Source: Pedobacter polaris
Lineage (GTDB): Bacteria; Bacteroidota; Bacteroidia; Sphingobacteriales; Sphingobacteriaceae
DNA: 64,000 nucleotides
Direction of reading: 5' to 3'
Assembly (NCBI RefSeq): GCF_005116505.1
Contig: NZ_SWBR01000001.1
Span: 186,001-250,000, forward strand
Shown here piece by piece: positions 9,511-18,049 of this stretch. The notes under the pieces are model-generated. The model saw only the letters and a program-made list of their open reading frames with translations, did not search any database and was not told the origin of the DNA. The first letter of the stretch is position 1, and each line of letters starts with the position of its first letter. Made by a program: the position numbers and the translations under genes.

Positions 9511-10641
9511 ATGGCCGGCATATACATCCATATTCCTTTCTGTAAAAAAGCATGTACTTATTGTGATTTTCATTTTACCACATCATTAAAATACGCTGAT
9601 GAAATGGTAGATGCAATCTGCAAAGAAATTAGGCTAAAAAAAGATCGAATAACAGAACAAATTGGTAGTATTTATTTCGGTGGCGGAACACCTTCAGTGC
9701 TTTCTTCAGCTGCTCTTGAAAAAATCTTTAATACGCTCATTAGCTGTTTTTCTGTATCGGCAGATGCGGAAATAACAATAGAAACAAACCCAGATGATCT
9801 TGATGCAAAGAAAATAAGCGAACTAAGAAAGTTGCCGATTAACAGATTCAGCATTGGTATTCAATCTTTTTTTGAGGAGGATTTGGTTTGGATGAATAGA
9901 GCACACAATGCCTCAGAAGCAGAAAGTTGCATCAAAAGAAGTCAGGACGCAGGGTTTGAGAACCTTAGTATCGATTTGATTTATGGTTATCCGTTATTGA
10001 CCGATGAGAAATGGTTAATAAATATTCAAAAAGCTATTGATTTGCAAACCCCTCATATTTCGGCCTATTCGCTAACCGTTGAAGCAAGAACAGCCTTAGC
10101 AAATGCAATAGAAAATGGAAGACAAAATGGATTAAGTGACGATCAAAGTGCCTCCCAGTTTATTATATTGACTGAAAAATTAGCTAAAGGTGGATTTGAA
10201 CATTACGAAATTTCAAATTATGCGTTACATGGCAAATATGCTGTTCATAATACAAACTACTGGAAAGGCATCTCGTATTTAGGTATAGGGCCTTCTGCAC
10301 ATGGATTTGATGGATATAATCGATACATCAATATCGCTAATAATGCAAAATATTTAGGTGTTCTAGCAGATCATAAGTTGGCAGAAACTGTTGAAGAGCT
10401 TAGCAAAGCTGATCGATTTAATGAGTATATTATGACTTCTCTCAGAACAATGTGGGGAACAGATATTGAAAAAATTGGGAGAGATTTCGGCGAAAATTAT
10501 GTAGTTGAAATCCGTAATCAAATAGAGCCATTTATTGAAAAAGGCCAGCTTGCAGTAGAAAACAATATTGTAAAGCTCACTGGTCAAGGCAAGCTATTTG
10601 CAGATGGTATTGCGGCAGGGCTTTTTACAGAAATTGAGTAA
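9511..10641 (+). CDS. hemW: Radical SAM heme chaperone HemW
   Basis: HemW is a radical SAM protein related to HemN that binds heme and delivers it to client proteins; many copies were once called oxygen-independent coproporphyrinogen oxidases. In the 376 residues, the cluster motif is at the start: C11-x3-C15-x2-C18 (FCKKACTYCDF). It is followed by SIYFGGGTPSVL, ETNPDD, RFSIGIQSF and SIDLIYGYP, then the HemW-type C-terminal domain (HYEISNYAL, NTNYWKGISYLGIGPSAHGF). The short N-terminus before the cluster and the absence of HemN-specific residues favour HemW. Divergent from DUF4271-hemD; the next + gene has its own promoter. Confidence 0.93.
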   Translation: MAGIYIHIPFCKKACTYCDFHFTTSLKYADEMVDAICKEIRLKKDRITEQIGSIYFGGGTPSVLSSAALEKIFNTLISCFSVSADAEITIETNPDDLDAKKISELRKLPINRFSIGIQSFFEEDLVWMNRAHNASEAESCIKRSQDAGFENLSIDLIYGYPLLTDEKWLINIQKAIDLQTPHISAYSLTVEARTALANAIENGRQNGLSDDQSASQFIILTEKLAKGGFEHYEISNYALHGKYAVHNTNYWKGISYLGIGPSAHGFDGYNRYINIANNAKYLGVLADHKLAETVEELSKADRFNEYIMTSLRTMWGTDIEKIGRDFGENYVVEIRNQIEPFIEKGQLAVENNIVKLTGQGKLFADGIAAGLFTEIE

Positions 10642-10662
10642 AATTTTCTAAAGCATTTTACG

Positions 10663-10670
10663 TATTTTTG
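10663..10670 (+). promoter_or_regulatory. -7 element for the sterol desaturase-SDR operon
   Basis: TATTTTTG matches TAnnTTTG. Its predicted start site near 10676 lies downstream of an alternative ATG at 10668 and upstream of the ATG at 10692, so it decides the start of the next gene. Confidence 0.5.
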
Positions 10671-10691
10671 TATTTCTCTATTCTCAAAATC

Positions 10692-11531
10692 ATGACTTGG
10701 CAAAATTTTCTAAAATACATTTTTGACGTTGGTACTCGATACTTTTTAATTGCCGGAATTGCCTTTCTCGTCTTCTACGTTTTATTTCATAAAAGGTTTA
10801 GCGGCATTCGTGTTCAGTCTAAAATGCCCAAAATGTCTGATCATAAAAGAGATGTTTTCTATTCTATTATAACCATTGTTATTTTTGGCGCTTTACCAGT
10901 AATTTTTTTAGAAAATGATAGAATAAGACCATATACACAGCTTTATCAAAACGTTGATGATTTTGGCTGGTTTTATTTCATAATCGCTTTCCCCTTAATG
11001 GTACTTATTCATGATGCATATTTTTATTGGACACATAGAATGATGCACCACCCAAAATTATTTAAGCTTTTTCATTTAATTCACCACAAATCTACTAGTC
11101 CGACACCTTGGACAGCTTATTCTTTTCATCCTTTGGAAGCGGTTGTAGAAACAGGGATATTTGTTGTAATTATATTCATCATGCCATTCCATCAAATTCA
11201 TTTGGCAGTATTTTTTACCATTGTTTTCGTATACAATGTATATGGGCATTTAGGATATGAGCTCTTCTCTCCAAAATTCCATAAAAGTCGTATTGGGAAA
11301 TGGGTAAGTACCGGAACCGCACACAATATGCACCATCAATTTTTTAAAGGCAACTATGGTTTGTATTTTCTATTTTGGGACAGATGGATGGATACCTTGA
11401 GGCCAGAATATGATAAAAAATTCGGCATTGCAAGTTCAAAATCAGAAATGGCACCTGAAGGAAAATCTGAAGAAGAACAAATATTAGAAGCCGATGCACT
11501 TAAACACTCTCCAGTAGCAAATGAAAGATAA
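10692..11531 (+). CDS. Sterol desaturase / fatty acid hydroxylase family protein
   Basis: A membrane-bound diiron oxygenase-type protein of 279 residues. The family hydroxylates or desaturates lipids; the substrate here is unknown. The His clusters that hold the iron are intact: HDAYFYWTHRMMHH, HLIHHKS and HNMHHQFF. Hydrophobic segments occur near residues 15-33, 55-75, 90-110 and 150-190. I chose ATG 10692 over 10668 because the promoter element overlaps the earlier one. Its last 11 bases overlap the SDR start, so the two are translationally coupled, which suggests a joint role in lipid modification (inference). Confidence 0.9.
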   Translation: MTWQNFLKYIFDVGTRYFLIAGIAFLVFYVLFHKRFSGIRVQSKMPKMSDHKRDVFYSIITIVIFGALPVIFLENDRIRPYTQLYQNVDDFGWFYFIIAFPLMVLIHDAYFYWTHRMMHHPKLFKLFHLIHHKSTSPTPWTAYSFHPLEAVVETGIFVVIIFIMPFHQIHLAVFFTIVFVYNVYGHLGYELFSPKFHKSRIGKWVSTGTAHNMHHQFFKGNYGLYFLFWDRWMDTLRPEYDKKFGIASSKSEMAPEGKSEEEQILEADALKHSPVANER

Positions 11532-12306
11532 AATTGTTTGGATAACTGGTGCTTCATCTGGTATTGGAGAAGCTTTGGTTTATGCTTACAATAATCTGGG
11601 CGCAAAACTGATTATATCTTCACGTAATACCGATGAACTTTTTAGAGTTAAATCGAACTGTAAAAGCCAATCTAATGTTAAGATCTTATCATTAGACTTA
11701 GAGGATAGTGCTTCCTTAACTACCATAGCAAATGAAGCAATCAAGATCTTCGGAAAAATAGATTTACTGATCAATAGTGGTGGCATTAGTCAGCGAAGCT
11801 TAGCCATGGATACTGATTTAGCTACTGAACAACGTTTCATGAACATCAACTTTTGGGGAACAGTTCTGTTAAGCAAGGCAGTTTTACCTCAAATGTTAGC
11901 TCGAAATAGCGGTAGTATTGTTTGCATAAGTAGCCTAGTTGGTAAATTTGGCACACGTTATCGCTCTTCCTATTCGGCTTCAAAACATGCCCTGCATGGC
12001 TATTTCGATTCGCTTCGCATAGAGATCGACAATCCAAATATTCACATCATGTTGGCTTGCCCAGGCTTCATCAAAACAAATGTTACCATAAATGCTTTAA
12101 CCGCAAATGGATCAGCCCAAGGCACTATGGATGATGCTCAAAACAATGGAATGCCCGCCGAGGTCTTTGCTCAAAAATTAATAAAGGCCATTAAAGCTAA
12201 AAAAGAAGAAGTTTACATCGGTGGCAAAGAAGTTAATGCTGTTTTGCTCAAAAGATTTTTCCCTAATCTATTTTCTAAAATCATTCGGAAAGCAAAAGTA
12301 ACCTAA
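11521..12306 (+). CDS. Short-chain dehydrogenase/reductase (SDR) family oxidoreductase
   Basis: A 261-residue classical SDR with a Rossmann fold that uses NAD(P)(H). Visible motifs: cofactor loop TGASSGIG near the N-terminus, INSGGI (the NNAG-type motif), catalytic Ser in CISSLVGKFG, and the YxxxK pair in YSASKHALHGYF. An Arg (SSRN) after the second strand suggests NADP(H) preference. The C-terminal VYIGGKEVNAVLLKRFFP resembles DHRS7-like dehydrogenases. It overlaps the sterol desaturase gene by 11 bases and is followed by a terminator. Confidence 0.93.
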   Translation: MKDKIVWITGASSGIGEALVYAYNNLGAKLIISSRNTDELFRVKSNCKSQSNVKILSLDLEDSASLTTIANEAIKIFGKIDLLINSGGISQRSLAMDTDLATEQRFMNINFWGTVLLSKAVLPQMLARNSGSIVCISSLVGKFGTRYRSSYSASKHALHGYFDSLRIEIDNPNIHIMLACPGFIKTNVTINALTANGSAQGTMDDAQNNGMPAEVFAQKLIKAIKAKKEEVYIGGKEVNAVLLKRFFPNLFSKIIRKAKVT

Positions 12307-12335
12307 CTACTCTAATAATTAATTGATAATCAGTT

Positions 12336-12360
12336 AAGTTAAAAAAAATTTAACTTTTTT
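12336..12360 (+). terminator. Intrinsic terminator after the SDR gene
   Basis: AAGTTAAA at 12336-12343 pairs with TTTAACTT at 12349-12356 around an A-rich loop and is followed by T. The stem is AT-only and weak, but its place 30 bases after the stop codon fits. Confidence 0.55.
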
Positions 12361-12412
12361 CAATCCGATAGTTTTTAATCTGCGTATCTCTCTTCATAAA
12401 ACTTAAAAAATT

Positions 12413-12964
12413 ATGAAAAGAATATTATTATCTGCAATTGTCGTAGTAGCTATGGCATTTACAACTCAAGTTCATGCGCAAAAAAACCCTATGGTTGGGG
12501 GCGCTGCAATGTATCCAACAAAAGACATCGTTGACAACGCTGTTAATTCAAAAGACCACACCACTTTAGTAGCCGCTGTTAAAGCTGCTGGCTTGGTTGA
12601 AACTTTAAAAACTACTGGACCATTTACGGTTTTTGCTCCAACAAATGCTGCATTTGATAAACTCCCTGCAGGAACTGTAGACATGTTGGTTAAACCAGAA
12701 AATAAAGCAACTTTAACTAAAGTATTAACTTATCATGTGGTTGCCGGTAAAATGGGAAGTAAAGAAATTGCTGCTGCAATTAAAGCGGGTGGCGGTAAAG
12801 CAGAATTAACAACTGTTCAAGGTGGTAAACTTTGGGCATGGATGGAAGGTAAAAACTTAATGTTGAAAGACGAAAAAGGTGGAACATCTACAGTAACTAT
12901 TGCTGATGTTTTTCAAAGCAATGGCGTAATTCATGTTGTTGATACTGTTTTAATGCCAAAATAA
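12413..12964 (+). CDS. Secreted fasciclin (FAS1) domain protein
   Basis: A 183-residue exported protein: signal peptide MKRILLSAIVVVAMAFTTQVHA, a short linker, and one FAS1 domain. The domain shows the family's H1 and H2 boxes (GPFTVFAPTNAAFDKLPAGT and the final NGVIHVVDTVLMP) and the central YHVV motif. FAS1 proteins are usually surface or extracellular adhesins. It stands alone between two terminators, so it is probably its own transcript, but I found no clear TAnnTTTG upstream. Confidence 0.93.
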   Translation: MKRILLSAIVVVAMAFTTQVHAQKNPMVGGAAMYPTKDIVDNAVNSKDHTTLVAAVKAAGLVETLKTTGPFTVFAPTNAAFDKLPAGTVDMLVKPENKATLTKVLTYHVVAGKMGSKEIAAAIKAGGGKAELTTVQGGKLWAWMEGKNLMLKDEKGGTSTVTIADVFQSNGVIHVVDTVLMPK

Positions 12965-12992
12965 TAGTTAATTATCCCTATTAACTTATAGC

Positions 12993-13024
12993 AAAAGCGT
13001 TCTAAAATTTAGAGCGCTTTTTTT
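12993..13024 (+). terminator. Strong intrinsic terminator after the fasciclin gene
   Basis: AAGCGTTCTAAA at 12995-13006 pairs with TTTAGAGCGCTT at 13008-13019 with one G-U wobble, followed by a T run to 13024. The loop opens by losing the terminal A-T pairs. Confidence 0.88.
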
Positions 13025-13161
13025 ATGTCTTATTTACATCAAATTATCATAGACTTAACATTTCTGAGATTAATCATATTTTTTTTAAATATTAATTTAC
13101 ACTTTTGTGTAGGTAATTGATTAAACAGTATTATTGCCTAAAATTTACTTTATCGCACATT

Positions 13162-14043
13162 ATGAGCTTTATTTTAAAACCTGTTGATACCGTAGAAACG
13201 ATTAGCCCAGAAGATTTTAAGAAGAATTATCTTGATGCTAGAAAACCACTAATTATTAAAGGATTAACAAAAGATTGGCCAGCTCGTGAGAAATGGACAA
13301 CTGATTACTTAAAAGAAATTGGTGGAGATATCGAAGTTAACTTGGTTGATAATTCAAAGGCAGACCCTACAAAACCAATCAATGCATCCATTGCGAGCAT
13401 GAAGTTTGGAGATTATTTAGATCTTATTAAAAGAGAGCCTACAGAATTACGTATTTTCTTCTTCAATTTATTTAAGCATGTTCCAAGCCTAATCAATGAC
13501 ATTAAAATTCCAAAAGATTTAATGGGTGGTTTTATAGAAAGCATGCCGGCAATGTTCTTTGGTGGTTCTAACTCTGTTACCTTTTTACATTATGATATAG
13601 ATTTGCCTCATCTTTTTCATACACATTTTGGTGGAAGAAAGCATATTATTTTATTTGACAACAAATGGAAGAAACGCCTTTATTGTATTCCGAACGCTAC
13701 TTATGCTTTAGAGGATTATGATGTTGCAAATCCAGATTTCGAAAAATTTCCAGCTTTAAAAGGAGTTGAAGGTTATGAAGTTTTTTTAGAACACGGCGAT
13801 ACTTTATTTATGCCAACTGGAATGTGGCATTGGATGAAATATGTTGATGGTTCATTCTCTTTAAGTTTAAGAGCCTGGGATGCTTCGTTAACTAGAAAAG
13901 CTGCAAGTGTATTTAATTTAGCAGTTAAAGGCGGCGTTGATAGTTTATTAAAAATGGCTTTTAAGGCGCCTTATGCGCAATGGCGTGAAAAATTAGCGGT
14001 TAAACGTGCAGAAAGAGCATTAAGAAACGGAGATCCAAAATAA
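13162..14043 (+). CDS. Cupin-like (JmjC/FIH-type) domain protein
   Basis: A 293-residue protein with a cupin_8 / JmjC-like double-stranded beta-helix, the fold of Fe(II)/2-oxoglutarate-dependent hydroxylases. The iron facial triad appears present: H-x-D in FLHYDIDLPH and the distal His in MPTGMWHWMKYV. The N-terminus has the usual KPLIIKGLTKDWPA entry motif, and HTHFGGRKHIILFD follows the HxD. I start at ATG 13162; a start 15 codons earlier would add a non-conserved segment. Substrate unknown; protein hydroxylation would be the nearest family precedent. No signal peptide, so cytoplasmic. Confidence 0.88.
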   Translation: MSFILKPVDTVETISPEDFKKNYLDARKPLIIKGLTKDWPAREKWTTDYLKEIGGDIEVNLVDNSKADPTKPINASIASMKFGDYLDLIKREPTELRIFFFNLFKHVPSLINDIKIPKDLMGGFIESMPAMFFGGSNSVTFLHYDIDLPHLFHTHFGGRKHIILFDNKWKKRLYCIPNATYALEDYDVANPDFEKFPALKGVEGYEVFLEHGDTLFMPTGMWHWMKYVDGSFSLSLRAWDASLTRKAASVFNLAVKGGVDSLLKMAFKAPYAQWREKLAVKRAERALRNGDPK

Positions 14044-14074
14044 AACTAAGTTTAATTTAAAAAACGCATAAATT

Positions 14075-14108
14075 AAGCGGGATATCTATACTGATAATCC
14101 CGCTTTTT
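14075..14108 (+). terminator. Intrinsic terminator after the cupin-like gene
   Basis: AAGCGGGAT at 14075-14083 pairs perfectly with ATCCCGCTT at 14097-14105 and runs into T. The 13-base loop and GC-rich stem make this one of the clearest terminators in the window. Confidence 0.9.
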
Positions 14109-14124
14109 AATTTAATAATTATAA

Positions 14125-14739
14125 ATGGAGTCAAAAGTTATAACAGAAAAAGAAAAAATGCTTGCAGGCAAAGCTTATCAAGCTAGTGACGCTGAACTGT
14201 CTAAAGAAAGATTGAAAGCTAGGGAGATTGTTTTCGAGTTTAACAACTTAGCTCCAAAATTCATCAAACAAAGAAAAGAATTACTTAAACGGTTATTTGG
14301 TAAAACTGAAAAGATGTTTTATGTAGAACCTCCTTTTAGATGTGATTATGGTTATAATATCGAGATTGGTCATAATTTTTATGCAAACTTTAACTTGGTG
14401 ATACTAGATTGTGCTAAAGTAAGTATAGGCAACAATGTTTTTATTGCGCCTAATGTTGCCATTTACACAGCAGGTCACCCTATTCATCCACATTTAAGAA
14501 ACCAAGAATATGAATGGGCGCAACCAATTACTATAGGGGATAATGTTTGGATTGGTGGAAATGTTGTAATTAATGCAGGTATAAAGATTGGTAATAATGT
14601 GGTGATTGGTTCTGGAAGTGTAGTTACTAAAGATATACCTGATAATACTTTAGCAGTTGGCAACCCCTGTAAAGTTATTCGGGAAATTACCGAAGAAGAC
14701 AAAGACTTCTATTATAAAAACATTAGACTTGGGGTATAA
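14125..14739 (+). CDS. Sugar O-acetyltransferase (maltose/galactoside acetyltransferase, NodL-like)
   Basis: A 204-residue left-handed beta-helix acetyltransferase that would transfer acetyl from acetyl-CoA to a sugar hydroxyl. It begins with the Mac domain typical of maltose acetyltransferases (EKEKMLAGKAYQASDAELSKER). Hexapeptide repeats follow, with FRCDYGYNIEIGHNF, the catalytic-His loop YTAGHPIHPHLR, and VWIGGNVVINAGIKIGNNVVIGSGSVVTKDIP. The sugar substrate cannot be told from sequence. The gene follows a terminator by 17 bases, so its promoter probably overlaps the terminator. Confidence 0.92.
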   Translation: MESKVITEKEKMLAGKAYQASDAELSKERLKAREIVFEFNNLAPKFIKQRKELLKRLFGKTEKMFYVEPPFRCDYGYNIEIGHNFYANFNLVILDCAKVSIGNNVFIAPNVAIYTAGHPIHPHLRNQEYEWAQPITIGDNVWIGGNVVINAGIKIGNNVVIGSGSVVTKDIPDNTLAVGNPCKVIREITEEDKDFYYKNIRLGV

Positions 14740-14803
14740 AAACTGCCATTTATTTTTTATCAAATTTTACGACTATATTTCAGTTCTAAACCCAAAAAAT
14801 TTG

Positions 14804-16075
14804 ATGTCTACAAACTTTAGAATCAATCAACAGGTTAAAACTGGCTTGTATGCTGCAGTAGTAGTTTTTTTAGCCTACACTATGATTTTTGGTTTTCGAA
14901 AATCTTTTACCGTTGCCACTTTTGATGGATTAACCATAGCGGGTTACAGCTATAAAACAGTATTGGTAATTTGCCAAATGTTGGGTTATTTATTGGCGAA
15001 ATTTTATGGCATTAAGTATATTTCTGAATTAAAAAGAACGGGAAGGGGCAAAATCATTATAGTCTTAACAGCCATAGCTTGGCTAAGCTGGTTATTTTTT
15101 GCAATAGTTCCGCTTCCCTACAATATAGTTTTTCTATTTATTAATGGATTTCCTTTAGGCATGCTTTGGGGTGTTGTATTTTCTTATGTAGAAGGAAGAA
15201 GAAGTACAGATTTTATTGGTGCTACTTTAGCGGTAAGCTTCATTTTCGCCTCTGGATTTGTTAAATCTGTTGGTGCCTGGCTAATGGTGAATTTTGGCAT
15301 ATCTGAGTTTTGGGTACCATTTTATACAGGATTAGTTTTTTCCTTGCCTTTGATTCTCTTTGTGTATTTAATGGAAAAAATACCTGCGCCAAGTTTGGAA
15401 GATGTAAGTTATAGAGCAGAACGAATTCCAATGACAACTTTAGACCGAAAGAAGTTTATGAAAGAATTCTTGGGTGGATTAATTGCCTGTGTAATTATTT
15501 ATTGCTTCGCTACCATATTTAGAGATATCAGAGATAATTTTGGAGCAGAAATGTGGAAGGAAATGGGTTTTTATAATCAGCCTGCTATTTTTTCGAAGAC
15601 AGAAACACCAATTACATTAATCGTATTAGTGTTGGTTGGCAGCATGGTATTAATCAAAAACAATTTTCTTGCTTTAAAAACTGCTCATTATTTCATACTC
15701 ATAGGATTTATTTTAGCCGGTGCTTCTACGCTACTTTTTATAACAAATGCTTTAGCCCCTATTTGGTGGATGACATTTGTTGGACTAGGTTTATACATGG
15801 TTTACATTCCTTTTAATGCCGTATTTTTTGATAGGTTAATATCCACTTTTAAATATGCTAGTAATGTTGGTTTTCTAATTTACATTGCAGATTCCTTTGG
15901 GTATGTTGGCAGTATAGGTGTTTTATTAAGTAAAGAAATTTTTAAAGTTCAGTTAAATTGGGTTACATTCTTTTCTAACAGCGTAGTTATTTTATCTGTT
16001 ATAGGGGGTTTACTCACTTTATTTTCTTTATACTATTTCACTAAAAAACATAAGAAGATGAGCATAGAAAATTAA
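14804..16075 (+). CDS. DUF5690 family multi-pass membrane protein
   Basis: A 423-residue inner-membrane protein with about 12 hydrophobic helices, resembling a major facilitator transporter in layout. The N-terminal AYTMIFGFRKSFTVATFDG and the YSYKTVLVICQMLGY stretch match my recollection of the Bacteroidota DUF5690 family, of unknown function. I start at ATG 14804; an earlier in-frame start at 14657 would overlap the acetyltransferase gene. The 3' end overlaps the convergent NTF2-like gene by four bases. No substrate can be inferred. Confidence 0.8.
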   Translation: MSTNFRINQQVKTGLYAAVVVFLAYTMIFGFRKSFTVATFDGLTIAGYSYKTVLVICQMLGYLLAKFYGIKYISELKRTGRGKIIIVLTAIAWLSWLFFAIVPLPYNIVFLFINGFPLGMLWGVVFSYVEGRRSTDFIGATLAVSFIFASGFVKSVGAWLMVNFGISEFWVPFYTGLVFSLPLILFVYLMEKIPAPSLEDVSYRAERIPMTTLDRKKFMKEFLGGLIACVIIYCFATIFRDIRDNFGAEMWKEMGFYNQPAIFSKTETPITLIVLVLVGSMVLIKNNFLALKTAHYFILIGFILAGASTLLFITNALAPIWWMTFVGLGLYMVYIPFNAVFFDRLISTFKYASNVGFLIYIADSFGYVGSIGVLLSKEIFKVQLNWVTFFSNSVVILSVIGGLLTLFSLYYFTKKHKKMSIEN

Positions 16076-16497
16076 CTGCTATGGTCTACTACAACTTTCC
16101 AAATACCATCTATTTTTCTAAGTATTAAAGTAAAATAACCTTTCAATTCACCCTTCTCTTGTTTAACATTCCAACTACCTAAAACAAAAGCTTTATCTTT
16201 TGTTAGAAAATCTACTTTCTTAATGCCAAAAGTAAGCACACCCATGGTTGCCTTATCAGGATATCCTTTTTTATAGTTCTCTAGGGTTTTTTGCCAACCA
16301 TAAGTTGGTCCGCTTTTACCTACAAAAAGTAAACTATCATTTTTCCAGTAACCCTGCATATATGCTTCTATATCACCTCTATTCCAATCACTCCGTTGCT
16401 TTTCTAGTACATTTAAAATGTCTTGTTTATCTGTTGGCTTTTGAGCGTTTGCATTTAACGCAGCAATAAGAATAATAAAAAGTATAATTTTTTTCAT
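16072..16497 (-). CDS. Exported NTF2-like (DUF4440/SnoaL) protein
   Basis: A 141-residue protein with a signal peptide (MKKIILFIILIAALNANA) and an NTF2-like cone fold: ILNVLEKQRSDWNRGDIEAYMQGYW, then the strands KVDFLTKDKAFVLGSWNV and GYFTLILRKIDGIWKVVVDHSS. The D-W-N-x-G-D-I-x-x-Y pattern and closing W-K-V-V-x-D-H are typical of DUF4440 proteins; function unknown. The gene is convergent with the DUF5690 gene (4-base overlap) and divergent from the PfkB gene. Confidence 0.88.
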   Translation of the reverse strand: MKKIILFIILIAALNANAQKPTDKQDILNVLEKQRSDWNRGDIEAYMQGYWKNDSLLFVGKSGPTYGWQKTLENYKKGYPDKATMGVLTFGIKKVDFLTKDKAFVLGSWNVKQEKGELKGYFTLILRKIDGIWKVVVDHSS

Positions 16498-16560
16498 GTT
16501 CAGAATTTATTCAAGTAAAAATAATGAATAAATTGTTCCTTTACTTTACATTTATTTTTT

Positions 16561-17427
16561 ATGAACAAAATCGTAACTTCAATTGGTGAAATTTTATGGG
16601 ATATTTTTCCTGAAGGCAAAAAAGCTGGTGGTTCATCTATGAATGTTGCTTTAAATTTGCATAAGCAAGGAATAAACAGTCAGTTCATTAGTGCTGTTGG
16701 CGACGATGAAAATGGTAAAGAACTAATTGATTTTCTTGCTTCAAATCATTTTCAAAGTAACTTATTACAAGTAAACTCATTGCCAACAAGTACCGTTGAA
16801 GTAACATTAGATGAGCAAAAGCAAGCAACTTATACAATTCTAGAACCTGTTGCCTGGGATGCTATATCACTTAATGATGATGTAATTAAAACAGTGAGTA
16901 ATGCAGACGCTTTTGTGTACTGTTCATTAACTTGTAGACACGAAAAAAGCAAAAAAACCATTATCAATTTATTAAAATATGCAAAGCTTAAAGTATTTGA
17001 TATTAACCTTCGTGAACCATTTTATACAATTGAAACGTTGGAGGTTTTATTAACAGCGGCTGATATTTTGAAAGTGAATGAACATGAATTGGTCTACTTA
17101 AAGAGAGCGTTTAACTTATCTGGAAACACAGACGAACAACTGCTAAAACAATTGAGTAATCAATTTAATATTCAAATCATTTGCTTAACAGTTGGCGAAA
17201 AAGGAGCTTATGTTTTACAAGAAAACAAACTTTACCACCACAAAGGTTATAAAGTTAAGGTTGCTGATACTGTTGGCGCAGGCGATTCTTTCTTGGCTAC
17301 TTTTGTTGCCAGTTATTTAAATGGTTATCCTATTGATACTATTTTAGACAGAGCTTGTAAGGTTGGCGCTTTTGTAGCTTCACAAAAAGGTGCAAATCCA
17401 GCTTATAACGAAGAAGTTTTTAATTGA
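16561..17427 (+). CDS. PfkB-family carbohydrate kinase (fructokinase-like)
   Basis: A 288-residue ribokinase-fold sugar kinase. It has the N-terminal substrate loop GEILWDIFPEGKKAGGSSMNVALNL, the AVGDDENG stretch, KVNEHEL and the C-terminal ATP/anion-hole motif DTVGAGDSF, where the Asp of GAGD is the catalytic base. Short length and the GEILWD start resemble Bacteroidota fructokinases, but sugar specificity is inferred only. A DUF2809 membrane gene begins one base after its stop, so the two share an mRNA. Confidence 0.9.
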   Translation: MNKIVTSIGEILWDIFPEGKKAGGSSMNVALNLHKQGINSQFISAVGDDENGKELIDFLASNHFQSNLLQVNSLPTSTVEVTLDEQKQATYTILEPVAWDAISLNDDVIKTVSNADAFVYCSLTCRHEKSKKTIINLLKYAKLKVFDINLREPFYTIETLEVLLTAADILKVNEHELVYLKRAFNLSGNTDEQLLKQLSNQFNIQIICLTVGEKGAYVLQENKLYHHKGYKVKVADTVGAGDSFLATFVASYLNGYPIDTILDRACKVGAFVASQKGANPAYNEEVFN

Positions 17428-17428
17428 T

Positions 17429-17818
17429 ATGAGATTGAACATTGAGTTTAATAAAAAATATTTCACCATTGCTGTTTTGTTATTTCTTGTTGAAGTAATT
17501 ATTGGTCTTTACGTTCATGACACCATTATTCGCCCATATGTTGGTGACGTTTTAGTAGTTATTTTATTATACTGCTTTGTTAAGAGTTTCTTTAATACTC
17601 CAGTTTTTATCACTGCAATTGCTGTCTTAATTTTTTCTTATGTGATTGAAACCTTACAATATTTCCAATACGTGAAGTTATTAGGGTTAGGGGATTCTAA
17701 TTTTGCAAACATTGTGATGGGCAATTATTTTGCGTGGAACGATATCATTGCATATACAATTGGCATTCTGATGGTTTTGCTCTTAGAAAACAATTGGAGG
17801 GGTAAGAAAATTTACTAG
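17429..17818 (+). CDS. DUF2809 family small membrane protein
   Basis: A 129-residue protein with four hydrophobic helices. The conserved signature is YVIETLQYFQ and GNYFAWNDIIAYTIGI, which fits DUF2809 (unknown function). I start at ATG 17429, one base after the kinase stop; a GTG at 17390 would overlap the kinase. A dispersed hairpin repeat begins five bases after the stop. Confidence 0.85.
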   Translation: MRLNIEFNKKYFTIAVLLFLVEVIIGLYVHDTIIRPYVGDVLVVILLYCFVKSFFNTPVFITAIAVLIFSYVIETLQYFQYVKLLGLGDSNFANIVMGNYFAWNDIIAYTIGILMVLLLENNWRGKKIY

Positions 17819-17822
17819 GTTT

Positions 17823-17924
17823 TTGCGTTAGGGATTGTAGGGGTTCAGTACCAATTCTTATTGGTACCGTAGCGAAGCGAAGCCCTGAAAAGCCCGACCC
17901 TTGCGCAGCTTGGGAAACGCCCAA
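17823..17924 (+). repeat. Dispersed hairpin repeat, copy A
   Basis: The 231-base gap between the DUF2809 and VWA genes starts with an element unlike its AT-rich surroundings. It has three blocks: TTGCGTTAGGGATTG (17823-17837), AAAGCCCG (17889-17896) and AACGCCCAA (17916-17924). Between the first two is a perfect hairpin, GTACCAAT (17848-17855) / ATTGGTAC (17860-17867). All three blocks recur in the same order, inverted, at 61909-61828. After the element come TTAGTCTTTT repeated at 17950 and 17965, and nothing else I recognise up to 18049. Confidence 0.8.
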
Positions 17925-18049
17925 TTCGGTTTTCGGCTGGTAGTTTCACTTAGTCTTTTATGCTTTAGTCTTTTCAGGTCAAATATGACACACGGCTTAA
18001 AATACTAAGGCACTAAACTTTTAACTTCGATAATTCGTTTATATAACAC

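Noticed and set aside
13096..13110. Possible promoter TTACACTTTTG before the cupin-like gene
   Set aside because: It has TTTTG but the TA is two bases too far away to fit TAnnTTTG.
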